Shown: positions 33,023 through 44,225, numbered from the stretch's first letter. The stretch: DNA of 64,000 bases from Petrolisthes cinctipes (GCA_033782935.1 JAWQEG010001444.1:62001-126000); one strand, 5' to 3'. Notes: a model not told the origin generated them from the letters alone. A program made the numbers and translations.

Positions 33023-33772
33023 ACCTATATCTCTGATTTCCTTTCTGGCCGTTCTATGGCTGCTGTTGTAGACGGTCACTGTTCTTCCAAATCTATTAAT
33101 AGTGGTGTTCCTCAGGGTTCTGTTCTATCACCCACCCTCTTTCTCCTGTTCATAAATGACCTTACCTACACTTCTTCCCCTATCCACTCCTATGCCGATG
33201 ATTCCACCCTACACTACTCCACTCAGTTTGACAACCGCCCATCCCAGCAGCTCCTCTCCACATCACATGATGATGCAGTAGCATGCCTGACTTCTGATCT
33301 TTCCCTCATCTCCAACTGGGGCAGAGAGAACCTTGTTGTTTTTAATGCTTCTAAAACACAGTTCCTTCATCTTTCAGCTTGTACTAATCTTCCTGATGAC
33401 TATCCCCTCTCCTTCAACGACACACAACTTGACCTTTCCCCCTCTCTTAATATTCTTGGAGTCTCTCTCACAATTTCTCTTGGAGAGATCACATTACCTC
33501 TCTAGCTAAAACAGCCTCAAATAAGTTGGGTGTGCTGCGCAGATTCCGTGAATACTTCACCCCCACACAGTTGCTGTCTCTGTAAAGGAGTCTTATCTGC
33601 CCCTGTATGGAGTATGGCTCTCATGTGTGGGGTGGCTCAACATTCACAACACTCCTGGATAAGGTGGAGTTAAAGGCCTTTCGTCTCATCAACTCTCCTC
33701 CTCTTACTGATTCACTACAACTTCTCTCGCTCTTCGCCGCAATGTTGCATCACTTTCTCTCTATCGCGATTA
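33023..33772 (+). pseudogene. Jockey/CR1-like LINE RT (continued after the hAT insertion)
   Basis: Resumes with FLSGRSMAAVVDGHC, SGVPQGSVLSPTLFLLFIND, then HSYADDSTLHYS (motif C, YADD). It continues to the thumb region LISNWGRENLVVFNASKTQF. It breaks at about 33772, where RTE-like LINE sequence begins, and its C-terminal end reappears at 35442. Confidence 0.85.
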
Positions 33773-34088
33773 CACTGGACCTGGGTACAGTTCTGTGTAA
33801 ACATGGGAGTATGGAAGGAGAAATTAGGGAGAGAGCAGTGAAAGGTAGACAGGTCATAGGATCACTGGGGAGGATTATGAAGGGTAGAAGTGTGAGTATG
33901 GAAGTGAAAAGGGGACTACGAAATAGTATATCCTGCCAACACTGACATATGCATCGGAGACGTGGGCATGGAGTAGGGCTCATCAGTCTAGAATAGGTGC
34001 TGTGGAAATGAGTTACTTGAGAGGAGCATGTGGTCTTAGTAGGTGGGATGGAGAAAGTAATGAGAGTGTGTATGAATGAGAAGGCAAT
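33773..34088 (+). pseudogene. RTE-like LINE 3' fragment, first half
   Basis: GGGTACAGTTCTGTGTAAAC then GGGAGTATGGAAGGAGAAAT correspond to 47400-47720 (LGTV-CKHGSMEGEIRERAV). Cut by an element at 34089. Part of the insertion into the Jockey/CR1-like LINE. Confidence 0.8.
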
Positions 34089-35097
34089 GGGGAATTTTCT
34101 AAACTCGTGGTTGCCACCAGGTGGCATCACAATCGGCGGTTCATCGCGCACACAAGCAAAATAAAATATTCCTTCAGAGTCATTCTATACACAAAAAAAA
34201 TGCATCGAGCTTAAATGATACATATTTCTACACAATTCTTTCTAAGTAGTAAAACACAGGTAAAATAGTACTATTCGTGATCAAAAGGAGTTAAGTTGAT
34301 TTTCTGGTGAAATTGGCATTCAGATTATTTGGCCATCTCGGTATTACCAAACAGGTACACCATTGATTGGAAACAAAGTAAATGAAAATACATTAAACAT
34401 AAAAAGAGCATGCAGGTGATAGTTAAAACTACGAATTACATAGATCAACTTCCTGGTTTATTGAAATACATATTTCAATTGAGAATAGGCAACTCGAATG
34501 TGCTGGCGAAGTAGTCGAATCGTGGAAGGAATCAAAACAAAATAAACGTGTTTGTCTGACTGGCGCACGCTTTGATTATTGTTACGTGTTTGGTTTGGTT
34601 CTTTTATAAGAACAATGGACTACGGTAGCTGGACGTTGCAACAGCTGAAGGAGGAGCTGAGGAAACGAGTCTCGCTCGACTACTTTTGCCTTGTCGCTCA
34701 CTTGGTGAAGGAGATGCTAATATCTCCACAAAAATAACTATATCTATATATTACCATGTTACTGGGTATGTTACGTCATAATATGTAGTACAGTCTTAAT
34801 CATATTTATTTGTATTGTCCAAATAAATAGATTTTAGCCTTGGCATATGCCTTACTTTAAATATCGACAGCAGAAGGTCGATAATCACGAAACAAAAATA
34901 TCTAATTTAACCAACTTATCTCAAAATTATCCATACAGGGTATTAAAAAGTCGATGCAGGATTTCGAAAGTATCATAATGATCAAGGTTCTATGCATTTG
35001 TATGCTGATGGGATTTTAAAAAACAATATTTTAGCTCATGTCTCATGAACTGACTGCACAGCAGTGACATCTAGCAGATTAGTTCCAGAAATTCCCC
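34089..35097. mobile_element. Element with GGGGAATTT ends and AT target duplication (ISL2EU-like?)
   Basis: 1009 bp, ends GGGGAATTTTCTAAACTCG and, inverted, GGGGAATTTCTGGAACTAA. It sits in GCAATTGG of the LINE with AT on each side. A short frame near 34617 reads MDYGSWTLQQLKEELRKR, resembling a SAP-type DNA-binding helix. A two-base AT duplication with GG-rich ends is reported for the ISL2EU group; that placement is inference. Confidence 0.55.
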
Positions 35098-35441
35098 ATT
35101 GGTATTGAATGTGGAGTGGTTGAGAGAGTGAAGCGTAATACTTTGAGGTAGTTTGGACATGTAGAGAGAATGCAAGGTGTGGAGTTTGTAAAGAAGGTGT
35201 ATGGAAGTGAAGCTGTGGGAGCTGGTGTAAGAGGCAGACTGCCGGTTAGATGGCAGAACAGAGTGGAAGAGTATGTAAAGGAGAAAAGCATGAGGGGCAG
35301 GGGAGGGCTTGACCAAGTAAGGAGGGAGTGTTGGAACAGGGAGAACTCACAGAACTGGAGGCACTTCTGCCGTGGCCATCCCCTTGGGGGGAGTTCCCAG
35401 AGGGAACGAGGCCTCAGAGCTATAGATAGATAGATAGATAG
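35098..35441 (+). pseudogene. RTE-like LINE 3' fragment, second half with TAGA tail
   Basis: Continues the LINE from GCAATTGGTATTGA: FGHVERMQGVEFVKKVYG, VRWQNRVEEYVKE and CRGHPLG, ending AGCTATAGATAGATAGATAG. The TAGA tail is the 3' signature shared by all copies in this window. Confidence 0.85.
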
Positions 35442-35579
35442 GTCAACTCTGGAACACTTTACCTTCATCCATCTTTCCACCTTACTATGACTTATGTTCC
35501 TTCAAATGCAATGTGTCTAGGCATCTCGGAATAGCCTTTAGTCCCCATCTATTTGTATATAGAAAAAAGAAAAGAAAAG
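35442..35579 (+). pseudogene. Jockey/CR1-like LINE, C-terminal end and A-rich tail
   Basis: TCTGGAACACTTTACCTTCA... reads as WNTLPSSIFPPYYDLCSFK with one frame slip, then NVSRHLG, the usual end of the LINE ORF2 protein, followed by an AAAAAAGAAAAGAAAAG tail. It closes the LINE opened at 29995. Confidence 0.6.
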
Positions 35580-35849
35580 CTCTCCCTCTCCAGCCACCCG
35601 CGCCGCTCCTGCTACTCTCACTCCCCACTACAGTGACTCACCTGCGCCACGGCTCTCTAGAGTCTCTACCTACAAGACTCGCCTTGTGTGTGCTCACCCT
35701 CCTTCTCTACTCTTACTGGCCTGGTTCTGGAGTGATTATTGCTTGTACTATACCTGTTATCTACACCCAGTGTCTACCAATAAACTAATGTACTGTGTAA
35801 CCTGTGAGTTTGAGCACCTTATGTTACAGGCGGTTTCGAAGCTTCTTTT

Positions 35850-36840
35850 CTTACACCATATTCCAGGTATGCATATATATGTTTTGCAGGAGTCTTTTAA
35901 TATTAACAGAGATACTAATTTCCCTGAAAACTGAGGGTTGCTCTCAATGGTAATGTAAATGGGAGTCTAACCCCGAAGCTGACCCCTCTCCCTCTCACCT
36001 ATACGGCGCTCTTAAAATATTATCAGCCACGAGTTGAGAACTTGAGGGTGGTGGTGTTTCCTCCTTTCTCCTCCCTTTCCTCCACCGTCATAGAAAACGG
36101 CACAACACTCTCTGATACACTTCTTCAGATGTAAGTAAAAAAAAAAAAAAAAAAAAAATTAGGTGTCCAAAGCTGAAAACCTTGGTAGGCCAAGCGGGGT
36201 TAAAAATCTAGGAAATTTCCCTGAGTGTTTGATAATGATATCTGGTATGGTCTAGGAGGAGTTAGGTTTAGATATTTTCCAAATTCTGGGGACAAGAACT
36301 GAGGTTGACCGCCAGGCCAAAAAGCTTTCCAGAATCGGGGGCAAGTCTGAAAATTGGAAGACTCGCTAAAATTCTCTTGTCGCTCACTCCGATCGGGACA
36401 AAGGTAAATTTTTATTCTGTTATATGTAAATAACTACTAAGAATTTGGAAGCTTTCATGTCTACTGAATCAATACATAATATTAGTATACATTTATCCAT
36501 TTCCTTATCGAAAAGGTTTACAGGAAATTTTCTGAATGAATTTTACCCTGGAAGTTTGTAGTCTGGCAACACTGCTGTCACTTCACTGTCTGACTCTGTA
36601 GTAGTGGGAGGCTGGGATCACAGAGCAATACACATAGCTCTGTGAGTGGGAGTCTGTCTACGTAAACATAAACAAGGCGTATTTTTATTTTAACAAGCCA
36701 ACTGAGTAAAGCCATAGCCATAGGAGGACGTGCTACGACAACATCATGTAATTGGCGTTATTTGTCATTTTATAACGTTAAAGCACTTGGTATACTGATA
36801 ACCCAATGTGCTATATATGTATGTAAACTGGTGCGGGGAT
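35850..36840. other. Non-coding stretch
   Basis: A 24-base A-run at about 36137-36158. No exon or defined repeat border seen. Confidence 0.35.
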
Positions 36841-36884
36841 GTCATATTGGAAGGTAAATGCCAGAAGTACTGTACCAAATGGCT

Positions 36885-37310
36885 AATAATTATGATAGGC
36901 TGAGTTGTAAACCAAGCAGGCTAACTACATTTAAGGTACAGTACTACAGTCGGCCTCTGGAATTCATATATACTCACTGCCGTATGGACTATAAGGGTAA
37001 AAGTACAGAATTATTTCGTTCACTATATTGTATATATTAGTATCAATACCCACAATTATGGACTATTCTAAGACACTTTTCATGTATGGTGTTTCTCTCG
37101 GAGATGCCCCGTTTTCACTCCCCAATACTAACATAATTTGGAAATTAGTCTGACCTAACCTAACCCAGACTACCGGGACCTAACCTGGACAAACTACCAG
37201 GGGTAAATATTGAAATAACCGGTGTAAACTATCATAGTGTGACCGGGGCAAATTCCTGGGACCTAGCCAAGAACGGAGTACTTCTGTACTAATACTAATT
37301 CCACTATAAG
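36885..37310 (-). repeat. Type B MITE (minus, diverged) preceded by an arm of another MITE
   Basis: 36885-36985 matches one arm of the element at 43985-44225 (CAGGCTAACTACATTTAAGG, ACAGTCGGCCTCTGGAATTC). From 37015 the type B repeat runs inverted: TTCACTATATTGTATATATT, GGAGATGCCCCGTTTTC, CCTAACCTAACCC, GACTACCGGGACC, ending GGAGTACTTCTGTACTAATA. Confidence 0.55.
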
Positions 37311-37432
37311 GTCTGACGATTGGTGGCGGGCTTGACAATGAGTCATCTCAGGTTGGCTGGGCCTAGACCAAGGCTGTCACTAACCCTGTAGAGTAAATAT
37401 CTATTTTATTGCCGTATTCTATTACATTGTTT

Positions 37433-37807
37433 GGTATTATTACAGAATAACTGGGTTTTTGGCTAGGATCGCGCAGTGTTACCACATCCGGCTTGGTCCC
37501 GGAAATTTGCCCCAGTCACTTAATGATAGTTTACACCGGTTATATCCCGGTAGTTTACCCAGGTTAGGTCCCGGTAGTTTGCCCAGGTTAGGTCCCGGTA
37601 GTCTGCTGTGGTCTAGGTTAGGTTAGGTCAGGTCAGGTAAGGTCAGACTAATTTCCAAAATATGTTTGTAAAACGGGGCATATCTCGAAAAAGGGGCATC
37701 TCCGAGAGAAACACCATTGATGAAAAGTGTTTTAGAATGGTCCAAAATAGTGGGTAATGATACTAAAATATACAATATAGTGAACCCAGTTCTTCAGTAA
37801 ATTTACC
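37433..37807 (+). mobile_element. CCCGGTAG-family MITE, type B, exact 8-bp TSD
   Basis: The cleanest copy: GGTATTATTACAGAATAACT to TTCTTCAGTAAATTTACC, 375 bp, with CATTGTTT perfectly duplicated at 37425-37432 and 37808-37815. It defines the ends and the 8-bp target rule of the family. Confidence 0.88.
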
Positions 37808-37815
37808 CATTGTTT

Positions 37816-38076
37816 TTACCTTTACCCACTAATTTATACCATTCTAAGACACTTTTCTTCTATGGCAATTTCTTCGGAAATGCCCCATTTCAAAGATAGG
37901 TCATATTTCAATGGGGCATTTTGGAATTAACCTAACCTAATGGTATTTATCTAGACTATTGCCATTTTGTAGCAGTGTTGCCAGATCCAGCTAGGTCTCA
38001 GTATTTTGCCCCGGTCATTTCCTGGTATTTTACCACGGTTATTATCCGGTAGTTTGACCAGGTTAGGTCCCGGTAG
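37816..38076. repeat. Two partial type A copies, head to head
   Basis: 37816-37943 runs minus (TACCATTCTAAGACACTTTT, AATGCCCCATTTCAAAG) and stops at CCTAACCTAA; 37944-38076 runs plus from GGTATTTATCTAGACTATTG to GGTCCCGGTAG. The first THAP exon of the gene at 38194 follows directly. Confidence 0.6.
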
Positions 38077-38083
38077 TATAAAG
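38077..38083 (+). promoter_or_regulatory. Candidate TATA box of the THAP gene, inside repeat sequence
   Basis: TATAAAG lies 111 bp before the ATG at 38194, at the edge of a CCCGGTAG repeat. A later TTTTTTCAG at 38150-38158 could be a 3' splice site instead, which would put the promoter further upstream. Confidence 0.25.
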
Positions 38084-38193
38084 AGGTCGTGTGTTCCCAC
38101 TGAACAGGACAACAGGTCGGCCTAGGTCATGTGTACTGTACATTTTAAATTTTTTCAGAGCCTATTTATAACCATTCAGTGAATGCAACTGCA

Positions 38194-38346
38194 ATGCCAC
38201 AAAAGTGTTGTGTTCCCCTATGCAATGGGAATTATGATACTGGGCCCAAAGTCCACACTTTTTCCTTTCCAAAGGAAGAAAAATTATTCAACGCGTGGTT
38301 GAGAGCAATCAGAAGGGATAACTTCACACCAACTTCAAACCATAAG
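38194..38346 (+). CDS. THAP-domain gene, exon A
   Basis: ATG at 38194: MPQKCCVPLCNGNYDTG, then HTFSFPKEEKLFNAWLRAI and RRDNFTPTSNHK. This is the first half of a THAP finger: M-P, C-x4-C, F-P-K, and the invariant W. The donor is GTAAGT at 38347, phase 0. Exon B at 41286 begins VCHQHF, supplying the C-x2-H pair exactly where expected. The exon could belong to a host gene continuing into exons C and D, or be the start of the P-type transposase whose remains lie at 41.85-43.7 kb. Confidence 0.8.
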
Positions 38347-38487
38347 GTAAGTGGCAACTATATATGTTTTGTGCAGCTAAGGGGAGTGTGGGTAATTAGG
38401 AATTATTCAAGCGTTTGCCCATAATCACAACCATCAATTCTTTTCTGTCAAATAAATTTTCTATTACATGTACTTCATTTCCTCATA

Positions 38488-38815
38488 GGTTATTTCGGTA
38501 TTTATCCATACTATTGCCGTTTTTTAACAGTGTTGCCAGATCCGGCTAGGTCCCAATATTTTGCCCCGGTCAGTTCCTGGTACTTTATCACGGTTATTTC
38601 CCGGTAGTTTGCCCAGGTTAGGTCTCGGTAGTCTGCTGCGGTCTAGGTTAAGTTAGGTAAGGTCAGGCTAATTTCAAAATGCCCCATTTGAATATGTTAT
38701 CTTGGAAATTGGGCATTTTCAAAGAAATTGCCATAGAAGAAAAGTGTCTTAGAATGATATAAATTAGTGGGTAAAGAAGGTAAAAACATTGTAATACCAA
38801 CCGGCAATAGTGTAA
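38488..38815 (+). repeat. CCCGGTAG-family repeat, variant end
   Basis: GGTATTTATCCATACTATTG to ACCGGCAATAGTGTAAATGC, with the family body between. From 38545 it is part of the 1006-bp tandem duplication. Confidence 0.65.
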
Positions 38816-40556
38816 ATGCATAGCTTCCGTAATACTGTACAACTACCCTTAATTGCTTCAATTTTCCTTAATCCGCGGTGTGTACAGTGGCCACATTGGT
38901 GCGAATGGCCAATCAGCGTGCTTGATTAATACGTATTAGCCTCAATTTCAACACCCAATCAGTGTTCTTGATTAATTACAATGGCTTCCCTTTGTACTGA
39001 ATGTCCGTATGTCCCCCAACGTATCCTTCAGTGCTGTTTTGAGAATACGAAGCCAGTTTAGACTTTTAACATGTCCACGGAGTATAACCGACGTCAGTGA
39101 ACTGCCCCATGGCCTTTTTTTACCGTCACGCTCGAATAAAAAGGTACTCTAATGCCAATTCAAGATGGTGAGCGAGTGTCTACATCGTCCCGGTAGACTG
39201 CTAAGGTTAGCCCCCGGTAATCTACCATAGTTAGGTCCCGGTAGTTTGCTGCGGTCCTGATTAGGTTAGGTCAGGTCAAGTGAGTTCTACCTAATTCTAT
39301 TTAATCCATTGTAGTGTTTTTCAGACAAATCTGATCATATCTGGCAAAAATGAGCATTATTAAAACCTTGAGTCGAAAAGACATTATGGACAAACGCTTG
39401 AATATTACCACTATTTATCCAGTATGTTGCCACTATGTAGCAGTGTTGCCACATCTGGCTAGGTCCCGGTAGTTTGCCCCGGTCAGGTCCCGGTACTTTA
39501 CCACGGTTAGGTCCCGGTAGTTTGCCCAGGTTAAGTCACAGTAGTATGCTGCTAGGTCCCAATATTTTGCCCCGGTCAGTTCCTGGTACTTTATCACGGT
39601 TATTTCCCGGTAGTTTGCCCAGGTTAGGTCTCGGTAGTCTGCTGCGGTCTAGGTTAAGTTAGGTAAGGTCAGGCTAATTTCAAAATGCCCCATTTGAATA
39701 TGTTATCTTGGAAATTGGGCATTTTCAAAGAAATTGCCATAGAAGAAAAGTGTCTTAGAATGATATAAATTAGTGGGTAAAGAAGGTAAAAACATTGTAA
39801 TACCAACCGGCAATAGTGTAAATGCATAGCTTCCGTAATACTGTACAACTACCCTTAATTGCTTCAATTTTCCTTAATCCGCGGTGTGTACAGTGGCCAC
39901 ATTGGTGCGAATGGCCAATCAGCGTGCTTGATTAATACGTATTAGCCTCAATTTCAACACCCAATCAGTGTTCTTGATTAATTACAATGGCTTCCCTTTG
40001 TACTGAATGTCCGTATGTCCCCCAACGTATCCTTCAGTGCTGTTTTGAGAATACGAAGCCAGTTTAGACTTTTAACATGTCCACGGAGTATAACCGACGT
40101 CAGTGAACTGCCCCATGGCCTTTTTTTACCGTCACGCTCGAATAAAAAGGTACTCTAATGCCAATTCAAGATGGTGAGCGAGTGTCTACATCGTCCCGGT
40201 AGACTGCTAAGGTTAGCCCCCGGTAATCTACCATAGTTAGGTCCCGGTAGTTTGCTGCGGTCCTGATTAGGTTAGGTCAGGTCAAGTGAGTTCTACCTAA
40301 TTCTATTTAATCCATTGTAGTGTTTTTCAGACAAATCTGATCATATCTGGCAAAAATGAGCATTATTAAAACCTTGAGTCGAAAAGACATTATGGACAAA
40401 CGCTTGAATATTACCACTATTTATCCAGTATGTTGCCACTATGTAGCAGTGTTGCCACATCTGGCTAGGTCCCGGTAGTTTGCCCCGGTCAGGTCCCGGT
40501 ACTTTACCACGGTTAGGTCCCGGTAGTTTGCCCAGGTTAAGTCACAGTAGTATGCT
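38545..40556 (+). repeat. 1006-bp tandem duplication, two units
   Basis: Units 38545-39550 and 39551-40556. Every stretch I compared between the two is identical, at a constant offset of 1006. The junction reads TATGCTGCTAGGTCCC, with GCT shared by the two breakpoints (microhomology). Each unit holds a CCCGGTAG repeat at each end and about 500 bp of other sequence. Lies in the first intron of the THAP gene. Either a very recent duplication or an assembly duplication. Confidence 0.92.
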
Positions 40557-41285
40557 GCTGTCTAATTTAGGTAAGGTCAGGCTAATTCCAAAATATGAAT
40601 ATGCCGAAGAAAATGTCATAGAATAAAAGTGTCTTAGAATAGTGTAAGTTAGTGGGTAAATAAAAGAGGGTAGAAACATTGTACAGTAATAGAAAACGGC
40701 AATATACTGGATAATTATCTAAGTAGCAAATTTATGTGTTTTGTATAGCTAATTGGAGTGTGTCTTGCTTATAGTAACGGTAAAGATTATAAACATTTCT
40801 GCAGTGGGAATATAGGCTATAGGCACTGCAGTATTTCCATGTAATATCGGCATTATTGTCACCGAGCTGGATTACGTGACCATATTTTCACTACCCTCAT
40901 ATCAACTCCCAAACAACACATCTAATGAGTCGGGTAATCAAAATAATATTGAAATGTGGTAGGTAGAATACAATTGTGGGTAGTGAAGAAAACTATGGTC
41001 ACAAGACCTAGTTTTGTGATAATTTTCACCATGATATTTAAGTGAAATTACATATGGAATGGGGAAACGAATTATTTATAGTGTAAATAAGTAGGCATAA
41101 ATATAACAGTTCCCTCATCTAATATATTGGCTTTTTTGGATAAAATAATGCAATCCTAGACAAACTATACCCAAAATTACACAAATAGCTATACATCTGC
41201 ATCTTATAAACACTGAAATGTATGCCTTATGTGTATCAAAGGACATTACTTGATGGGATAATATTAAAACCATCACGTCCTACAG

Positions 41286-41457
41286 GTATGTCATCAGCAT
41301 TTCCAGTTGGAGGACATTGAATGGGAGACTTCATTAGTCAACAAGAACACAGGGAGCATGATGACTGCAAAGCTGAAAATTCCACGACTTCGAAAGGGGG
41401 TAATTCCGACGAAGTTACCCAACGCTCCCTCATACATGTCAACCACTGCAACCTCAC
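41286..41457 (+). CDS. THAP-domain gene, exon B
   Basis: Acceptor CCTACAG (ends 41285), donor GTGAGT at 41458, phase 1. It encodes VCHQHFQLEDIEWE, then LKIPRLRKGVIPTKLPNAPS: the second half of the THAP finger including C-x2-H and the 'R-L-x-x-x-x-IPT' end box. The phase fits exon C (44578, two bases). Without splicing the frame continues to 41543 with a basic KTKEKEKG stretch, which would be the transposase-like reading. Intact; no stop within the finger. Confidence 0.8.
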
Positions 41458-41853
41458 GTGAGTCCCCAGAAGTGAGACGAAAGACGAAAGAAAAAGAAAA
41501 AGGCAGTGTTCCAAGCTACAATAGGAAAACACATCGAGGATGATGTGAATTACCAATGGCAAAACAGTTTTTTCAAATTTGGATGAACTGGAGTCAAAAC
41601 TATTTTCTTGATTTGTACTGGTCAGTGAAAAGGAGAGAAGGGTCACTGCAACTTTACAGTATTTCAGGATACCCACACACTGAGATAAACACCTCCCTTC
41701 TTATTGACAAAGACTGTGCGGTGAAAGGAGGGATACAAGATACCTACTGTTGTAAATACGATCAGTTCTCTCCAAGAACTGTTGCCCCACCTTAAATAGT
41801 GTGATTTACAAGGACGTGCAACTAGTTCGTCTCATGTAAATTTTTTATTACAG

Positions 41854-43668
41854 CTTGCCATGGCTGCATTGTCATTGCTGAAGGATGAGTCATATAAGTT
41901 TTTCACTAACATAAGAATGATATGTGAACAACTTCGGCTGATGACCCTGATTAAGCTTGAATATTCACCAGAGCTCATGATATTTTCATCACTTCTATGT
42001 AACTGCTCCCCAAAAGGCTATAGTTTTTTTAGAAATTTCAAATACTTGAAACTGCCTTGCTATTCTAATGTCAAAAGACTAACTTTATCACAGAATTTTA
42101 AATTCAGCAACAGAGCAACGTGGTCAAATATTTCTTATGTATATAAAGAACAAGTTCAAATATCACTCTGAAAGTGATCAAAAAGTTACTCTCATGATTG
42201 ATGATTTTCATGTTAAACTTTTTTATGACTACAAATGTGGAAATATTGTTGGCTCATCCTTCAACAGTTGTGATGCAGCACCAAGTGCTTATGTGTTCAT
42301 GGTGAATAGTGTGCTTTCAAAATTTAAAGATGTTGTTCATATCATGCCAGTGAAGAGTATACCAACAGCAGAAGATCTATTTACCTACATAAAACCTAGA
42401 AAATATTGGGTTTACAGTAGTGTGTGTGTTAACTGACAATAATGCAATTAACCAGAAAGCCATGTCATACTTTTAAGCACCTCCAAAACTTTCAGTTATA
42501 TATGAACACCCAGCAGATAGCTCTCTGCCTCTCTTTTTTATGTTTGACTGTGCATTTGCTTAAATGTATTAGGAATAACTCGTTCAACCAAAAAGATATT
42601 GCAAATTGTATGAAATTTCCAGAGTTTAACTTTGAAAGTGTATTCGGTAGTGTAATCAAAATATGTAATGCTCCATTTACCACCCATAAGGATCTGCACA
42701 TTTTAGAAGTTGATTGTCTTCTCAAATATGCAAACAAACTTACATTGAAGGCTTTGAATCCGTCGAGTCTGGAAAGGCAAAAGTTTAGTCATGGCCTGCA
42801 TATTTTCAATGAGTATGTTGTGGAAGCACTAGTAACCATTGGAAGAAAACACTGTTTGTCATAATTTGAAGATGTTTCCCATTAAAGTAATTTTGCACTA
42901 GTGGACCATAATGAATGTTAAGCAGCCTGAGTAAGGAATTCACCATAAAGACAATTGTGCCACTCTACTAACATTAAATGATGAAAATTAAATTTTCCTA
43001 AGTACTGTAAATATCATGGGTGGCTAAAACTTTGGGATAAATTACCTGGAAATGGAGGAAAGTTAAGCAGAGAAACCTTCACTGTTTTGAAACATACAAC
43101 CAGTGCAATAATGGAGGTTACAAAATATTGTATAGAAAAATTAAGTATGATGTATGTTTTGCCTGGAAATTTTCAGACCGATCAACTGTAAAATAGATTT
43201 GATAAATACCGTTGACTTTCTGGGTGTAACTACCATATTTCATAGAGGTAGCTTTTAGAGTGTGGAAACAAATTAGGGTAATGTCTGTTCTCAGATTACC
43301 ATTTCATAATAAGAAAATAGAACAAGGAATTTTGAGGATACAAACTGGCATTATATTCAAAACTGGCAATGTATGAGTCAGTGGTTAATGTAGTAATGTT
43401 TACATACTTAACCATTAACAAACTCGTACAGTGTCCTGATTTCATAAAATCAATCGGTCAAAAGAATTTAGCTACAGCCATTTTGCTGAATACCCTCACT
43501 GATAATGATGCCTTCATGCCCCTAAATGATTGTGATATGGGACACAACAAAGAAAAAATCCAGAAAATGCTAATATATTCATCCTCCAATGCCATATTGA
43601 ATCATTATTGTGCAAGAACCAACAACAAAATTAGTATTAATTTAAAAAAAGAAAATTGGAAACATTAA
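41854..43668 (+). pseudogene. P-superfamily (THAP9-like) transposase remnant
   Basis: Pieces in order: YSPELMIFSSLLCNCSPKGY (41965-42020; the N-terminal transposase block); VTLMIDDFHVKLFYDYKC then AYVFMVNSVLSKFK (RNase H-like half); DNNAINQKAMSYF then a TAA; LSVIYEHPADSSLPLFFMFD; VHLLKCIRNNSFNQ (insertion-domain start); ALNPSSLERQKFSHGLHIFN and, after a gap, a diverged tail to 43668. At least three frame changes and a stop break it. The order matches P-element/THAP9 transposases. It lies between exons B and C of the THAP gene, same strand. Confidence 0.75.
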
Positions 43669-43984
43669 CAAAATAACATGGGTCTGTAATCACCAGCATG
43701 TATGAATAAACTGTTACCCTCAACCGCCTCTCAGCAATTATTTTCCTCCAATTTAGATCAAGATTACTTACATCAGCCAAGAAAAAGGATACTAATATCG
43801 GTAAAGACATTAATATATAATTATTTACTAACACAATTATTATATTTATTCGGTATAAAGATCATGAATAACAAAAAAAAACTATTTGTGAGTGGGAGAT
43901 GTGGCAAACTGACAGCCCACCCATGATGACGCATACTATGACATCTCAGGCCTTATACTCCAGAGGGCAATGTGTGAACCAACC

Positions 43985-44225
43985 AGGCTACATTTGAAAG
44001 TACAGTCGGACTCAGGAATTCGTATACACCACTCTGACATCAAGGGTTTGTAACAACTAGAAAATTTAGTACAGTAATTTCTAAACCAAAATTTTATAGT
44101 AATGTTATTTGGCTTATACTTGAATCAGTCAACAGAACAATCCCTACAAGATCCCTTTTAACCAATGCAATGCCCTGTGTACGAATTCATGAAGCGGACT
44201 GTACACCTACATTTCCTGGCTTGTA
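43985..44225. mobile_element. MITE with inverted ends (GGCTACATTTGAAAGTACAG type)
   Basis: CCAGGCTACATTTGAAAGTA, CAGTCGGACTCAGGAATTCG near 43998 pairs with the inverted GAATTCATGAAGCGGACTGT, ACACCTACATTTCCTGGCTT near 44184. About 240 bp. A lone arm is at 36885-36985. Confidence 0.5.

Larger units (their letters stand above)
29858..35830 (+). mobile_element. Gypsy 3' LTR split by nested elements (inferred)
   Basis: After the purine tract the sequence starts TGTAGCGAGCCAAGC, a normal LTR 5' end. LTR-like sequence breaks off near 29990 where LINE sequence begins. A candidate remainder is 35580-35830: CT-rich leader, an AATAAAC signal at 35780 and a TGTTACA end. The two halves would be about 130 and 250 bp. 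The left half is moderately supported; pairing with the right half is inference. Confidence 0.4.

Noticed and set aside
39474..39662. 62-codon frame with repeated PGTLPRLGPGSLPRL pattern
   Set aside because: The periodicity is just translation of the CCCGGTAGTTTGCCC DNA repeat.
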